Positions 40,582 to 44,159 of a stretch of 44,159 nt of DNA are shown piece by piece. Position numbers and translations under genes: made by a program. This DNA comes from Vibrio hepatarius. Its GTDB lineage: Bacteria > Pseudomonadota > Gammaproteobacteria > Enterobacterales > Vibrionaceae. Every line of letters starts with the position of its first letter. Position 1 is the stretch's first letter. Under the pieces are notes generated by a model. The model was not told where the DNA came from. It saw only the letters and a program-made list of their open reading frames with translations, and ran no database searches. The stretch is from NCBI RefSeq assembly GCF_018860525.1, contig NZ_JAHKPM010000017.1:151804-195962 (forward strand), in the 5' to 3' direction.

Positions 40582-41550
40582 ATGGGTTATTGGTCGCCCG
40601 GAACTAAATTGGATGTATTTCCCAGTAAATTCGCTGAGGGTATAGCCAAAGCAGCGGCAACATCTGCTAAATTGACCTTCGAGTTCAAGTACGAACACAA
40701 TAATCAAAAATGCAGAGATATTGTTCCAATTTTCAGTCAAATTCAGTTAGTTGATGAAAACGAGGTGGTTGATGTTGAGTTAAACTCTAGATTTATGCCA
40801 TTTCTAGTGTTTTTCTGCCGTGATCTCTTGAAGTTAGGTTATACCGCTCTCCCTCTTAATCTAGTTAAAGGAGCTAAATCTGAATTTACATTAAGAATGT
40901 GTTTGGCTATTTTGCGACGATATCCTGATTCCACAGGAACATCAGTTAGAAGTATTGATATATCTATTAAAGATCTAAGAGAAGAACTTGGGGTTGTTAA
41001 TAAGCACAAAAGAGGTAATGACTTTTGTAAACATGTTATAGATATAGCTCTAAAAGACATTAATTCCATTATTCAAAAACCAGACACCTCTAAGGGCGAA
41101 GAAGAATCTCTTAAACCACCAATGATTGTACCTCAAGCAGACGGGAGTCTTTATAAAGTAAAGATTAAAGGAAGGAGTATTGTTGGAATTTCTATTACCT
41201 TTGATCCATCAAAATATGTTGAAATTAAAGAACAGATAAAAGCTAATAAAGAATTAAGTAAGTTTAAGAAAGGCAAGAAGCGTGGTAAGCATCGTCATGA
41301 TTTATATGATTATGTACAATCTGAGTTCGAAGAAGAAGAAAATCTGGCTATGTTAATGAGCCTAAAAGGAGCTAGTAAAAAAACAACAACAAAACCTCCA
41401 GTAGACTCAAAACCTGGTGGTATCAAATCTAAGCCTGAAGAAGTTGCTGAACCGACTGTAGACGATAAGGTTGCCTCGACAACTGAGGAACCAAAACCTA
41501 AGCGGGATTCAGATTTAGTGGCTGGTTTTGATGACAATAGCCTGTTTTAA
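40582..41550 (+). CDS. Rep_3-like plasmid replication initiator, 322 aa
   Basis: The order of motifs fits a Rep_3/RepB-type initiator with two winged helices: LRMCLAILRRY, SIDISIKDLREELGVVNK, NDFCKHVIDIALKDINSI, then YKVKIKGRSIVGISITFD. After residue 240 comes a Lys/Pro/Ser-rich tail of low complexity, longer than usual. No tandem repeats stand out next to it; its origin may be elsewhere. A terminator follows. It is the second initiator candidate in the window, unrelated to the one at 34376. There is no Shine-Dalgarno. Confidence 0.68.
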   Translation: MGYWSPGTKLDVFPSKFAEGIAKAAATSAKLTFEFKYEHNNQKCRDIVPIFSQIQLVDENEVVDVELNSRFMPFLVFFCRDLLKLGYTALPLNLVKGAKSEFTLRMCLAILRRYPDSTGTSVRSIDISIKDLREELGVVNKHKRGNDFCKHVIDIALKDINSIIQKPDTSKGEEESLKPPMIVPQADGSLYKVKIKGRSIVGISITFDPSKYVEIKEQIKANKELSKFKKGKKRGKHRHDLYDYVQSEFEEEENLAMLMSLKGASKKTTTKPPVDSKPGGIKSKPEEVAEPTVDDKVASTTEEPKPKRDSDLVAGFDDNSLF

Positions 41551-41558
41551 AAAATATT

Positions 41559-41582
41559 AAAGCCTCCACATTGGGAGGCTTT
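41559..41582 (+). terminator. Terminator after the Rep_3-like gene
   Basis: AAAGCCTCC pairs with GGAGGCTTT around ACATTG, 9 nt past the stop. The 167 bp that follow, to 41749, are AT-rich; they presumably hold the dotA promoter. Confidence 0.85.
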
Positions 41583-41749
41583 AATTTTACCAAAAAACAA
41601 ACAATTTAATAATAAAATACGTTAAATAAAACGATATAAATATAGTAATTTTATTTTCTGAAACTTGCAAATGATAAGGATGTACATCCTTAAGGTATAA
41701 TTATTTTTTGTACACATTGATTTTATGCATTAAAATTAAAATAAAGGCA

Positions 41750-44159
41750 TGAAATTATTTAAGCTGTTATTAATATCGTTCTTATCTTTGACATTAATAA
41801 CACCTTCCTTTGCATCGTCGATATTTGGTTTTAGCACAAGTAACGAGTGTCAGTTTGAGTCTCTGAAGCCTCTCCATGCGCGTGTGGCGGTTGCACTTTT
41901 TGGCAACACAGGCGCTACCTCAGTCGCATCAGAGGCAGAAAAGGCTTCTTTGGCTACTGCATCTATTGGAGTTTTGACAGGGTGTGTTAAACCATTTCCC
42001 AACCTGTCTGACTCAGTTATATACAGCATTCTAGCTGTTGTAGCGATTATCACGACTGCGATGTTCTCTATGTTCCTTTTCAGCAACACAGGTAGATCGA
42101 TTTTCACAGGTCTTTTTAATCGAGATAAGTGGGGATCTGCGGTAAGTCGTATCGCTCTGTTTACTGTAGGCTCATCATTAGTTCTACCTCTCTCGTCAGC
42201 CCTCAGCTACCTAATTGAGGGAAAAGGAGGTAATAGTGCAATAGATCTTGATGATATTTTATCTCCTGCTCAGACAGCCGCTATTGAAGGTTTTGGGGGG
42301 ACTTTAAATGCTGTTCAAAACATCACTAATGACATTGTAAATGTTGAGGGCATCTCAACATCTCAGTATCGAGTGCCTGATGCTCAATATGTTGCGCGTG
42401 ACACGGGGTATACTCTCAATGGCTACAACTACAACATCATGTCCTCATTTATTGAGTTTGCTCGTTGCACTACAGAGAAAAATGGTAGGCAGGCAATTGA
42501 GATAACGATTTCCGACCTTCGTGTTAATGTCGTGGGTGATCAGGTGGTTGCTGAGGTTGGTTCCATTGGCGGAGGTTGTCATCTGCGGTTTTCTACTCCA
42601 TACGATAACTCTCCAGCGGAGTCTGTTAAAGAAGAGAGGGAAAACCTAGGCAATGGATCTGCAAAATTACTTGAATATGCATCAGCATATAAGAACTCAC
42701 AGAAAGATATTGTAGAAACATTGACTCGCGAGTTGTTAAGGATGGCTCTGAGTTATCAGTATGGTTTTTATGATGCTGTAATCGCTAGCAACAGAAACAA
42801 TTTCCTGTTCACAGGTTGGAGAATCGAGCCAAGCGCAGAATGGAGGTCTGCGTGTCCCTCTGACGGTGATTTATCGAAGCTATTCGATATTGAAAAGCCA
42901 TCACGTTGGTCGGCAGGCCAAATCATAGAAACTCAAAGGCAGGCTGAGCTATGCATGGCTGATGTTGTGGCTCAAAAGCTTTCATATCCTGAAGGTTTTA
43001 GCGATGAAGTAGGGCGATTTAGGTTGCATAAAACCTGTGGCACTGAAGATCTTGATACTTGTCTCGCTAGGGTATGTTCGGTTGATGCTACAGCTAAAAG
43101 AACTGGGTTGTTTGAGTGTGCGGCTGCTATCGACTCAAAAATCGAATCATTGAAGTTGTCCCAATATACAGACCTAGGTTTTTTGGCTATGCCTACCGTG
43201 TTAATGAAACACTCAGAAGCAAAATCTGCTCCATTGGCTCCTCAAAAAGTTCTGTCTGCGATCAAAGTTGAAGCGCACTCAAACCTCACATCAAAAGGCG
43301 AGCATGATGTTTACTACAGAGAGATAAATCAAAACTATCTAGCGGCTGCTGACGCATCATATAGTGGCCTCGCCGAGTATCTGCCTAAAAGATCGGGAGC
43401 TGAATCAGTTGATGACAAGGATATTTTTGGGATAACGCCATTAACTCGCTGTTTAAGTCAGCCGAACACTATCGTTCTTGACGATGCAGGTGATCTTCAG
43501 TTCCGTTGTGGTTCAGTAATCTCAGAGTTAAGCAGTTTTGGTTCACGTATACGTTCATTCGGTACGTACTACTATCTAGGCCGAGCGACAGATATTGCAG
43601 CGAGTAAAATGACTGGGGATAAATTGGCGTCTGAAAACGATGGTGGTATCGACTCCGATAATAAATCTCAAGAAAAATCCAAGTCTACCGGATTTATAGA
43701 CAAGATTAAGAAATACGGCGTTGGTATTTTTGGCGCGGGGATTGTTGCGTTTATTGATAGCCTTGGAAATGAGAGTGTTGATGTAGAAGAGTCGCCCTAC
43801 AGCATAGATACTGGAAGCTCTTGGGTCAGTTCGTTAGCTAGTTCGTCTGCATTCATCTTCGGTTACGTTATGAATGATGGTGGTTCGTGGTTAACCTCGC
43901 CTGCTGTGTATTTTATATTTCTAGGAGCTACGCTGGAGTTCGGCTTACTTTACGGTTGGATCATACTAGGTGTTCTAGGGTTTTTGATTGGGCTTTGCTC
44001 TTTTGTTTTTAACATGGGGAAATTTGGTCTCTATCTAGTTTCTGCGCTGTCACGAAACGAGAGGGAAATGCTCCAGATGATCAAAAAAACGGTCGCTGAG
44101 TTGGTTTCGTCAATTTTGTATCTCGCGTTTTTTACAGTCGGATACTATTTTTCGCTGAT
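41750..44159 (+). CDS. dotA: DotA/TraY-like polytopic T4SS protein (3' end beyond window)
   Basis: This frame is open to the window edge (over 800 codons). It begins with a signal peptide (LLISFLSLTLITPSFA) and has hydrophobic segments at about 84-106 and 127-150, a large soluble periplasmic part (about 155-680) rich in paired cysteines, then several membrane segments (about 700-720, 725-755 and 785 on). Legionella DotA and R64 TraY share this topology and size (about 745-1050 residues). The assignment rests on topology and the Dot/Icm context. AAAGG lies 1 nt before the ATG, too close for a normal ribosome-binding site. Confidence 0.75.

Overview
The window looks like about 44 kb of a large AT-rich conjugative plasmid, or a plasmid-derived mobile element, from a marine-type gammaproteobacterium. 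Vibrionaceae or a relative is my guess; there is no rRNA, tRNA or chromosomal housekeeping marker to fix the host. Its backbone is a Dot/Icm-type (type IVB, IncI-like) secretion and conjugation system in an order resembling R64: dotL/trbC (minus strand, left end), dotI/traM, dotH/traN, dotG/traO, dotF/traP, a dotE-like gene, dotN/icmJ and dotO/traU, then an integrase insertion, three unrecognised genes (two secreted), dotM/trbA, and dotA/traY running off the right end. DotB, DotC, DotD, the relaxase and oriT are not seen and probably lie outside the window.

Layout. 1-1870: dotL, interrupted by two closely related group I introns; the second is cut by the window edge. 1960-13918: the T4SS core. 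14007-15978: a tyrosine recombinase and two small genes on the minus strand. 16046-21021: further transfer genes ending in dotM. 21051-24374: an envelope-maturation cluster (S41 peptidase, DsbA-like and DsbC-like proteins). 24466-26153: a full-length FtsZ paralogue directly downstream of a lipoprotein lytic transglycosylase. 26259-31526: accessory genes, including a 2OG-Fe(II) oxygenase and three secreted proteins, two of them a tandem pair with a phage tail-collar-like pattern. 31684-33396: a HipBA pair with a nested operator region. 33502-36910: a replication region in which two GATC-containing iteron arrays flank an initiator candidate and a RepA-type hexameric helicase. 36951-40428: small and decayed genes, including a TnpB remnant. 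40582-41550: a second, Rep_3-like initiator. 41750-end: dotA.

How it fits together. The T4SS genes build the transfer channel. DotG carries an unusually long tract of five-residue repeats with 18 regularly spaced C-x11-C pairs, and the nearby thiol oxidoreductases and periplasmic protease may serve that protein; this is inference. FtsZ and the transglycosylase are cargo aimed at division and the cell wall. The replication region suggests an iteron-controlled, helicase-loading replicon plus a second initiator. The most unusual features are the twin group I introns in the coupling-protein ATPase gene, the Cys-rich DotG, the mobile FtsZ, the two differently phased iteron arrays, and a tendency of T4SS genes to lack Shine-Dalgarno sequences.
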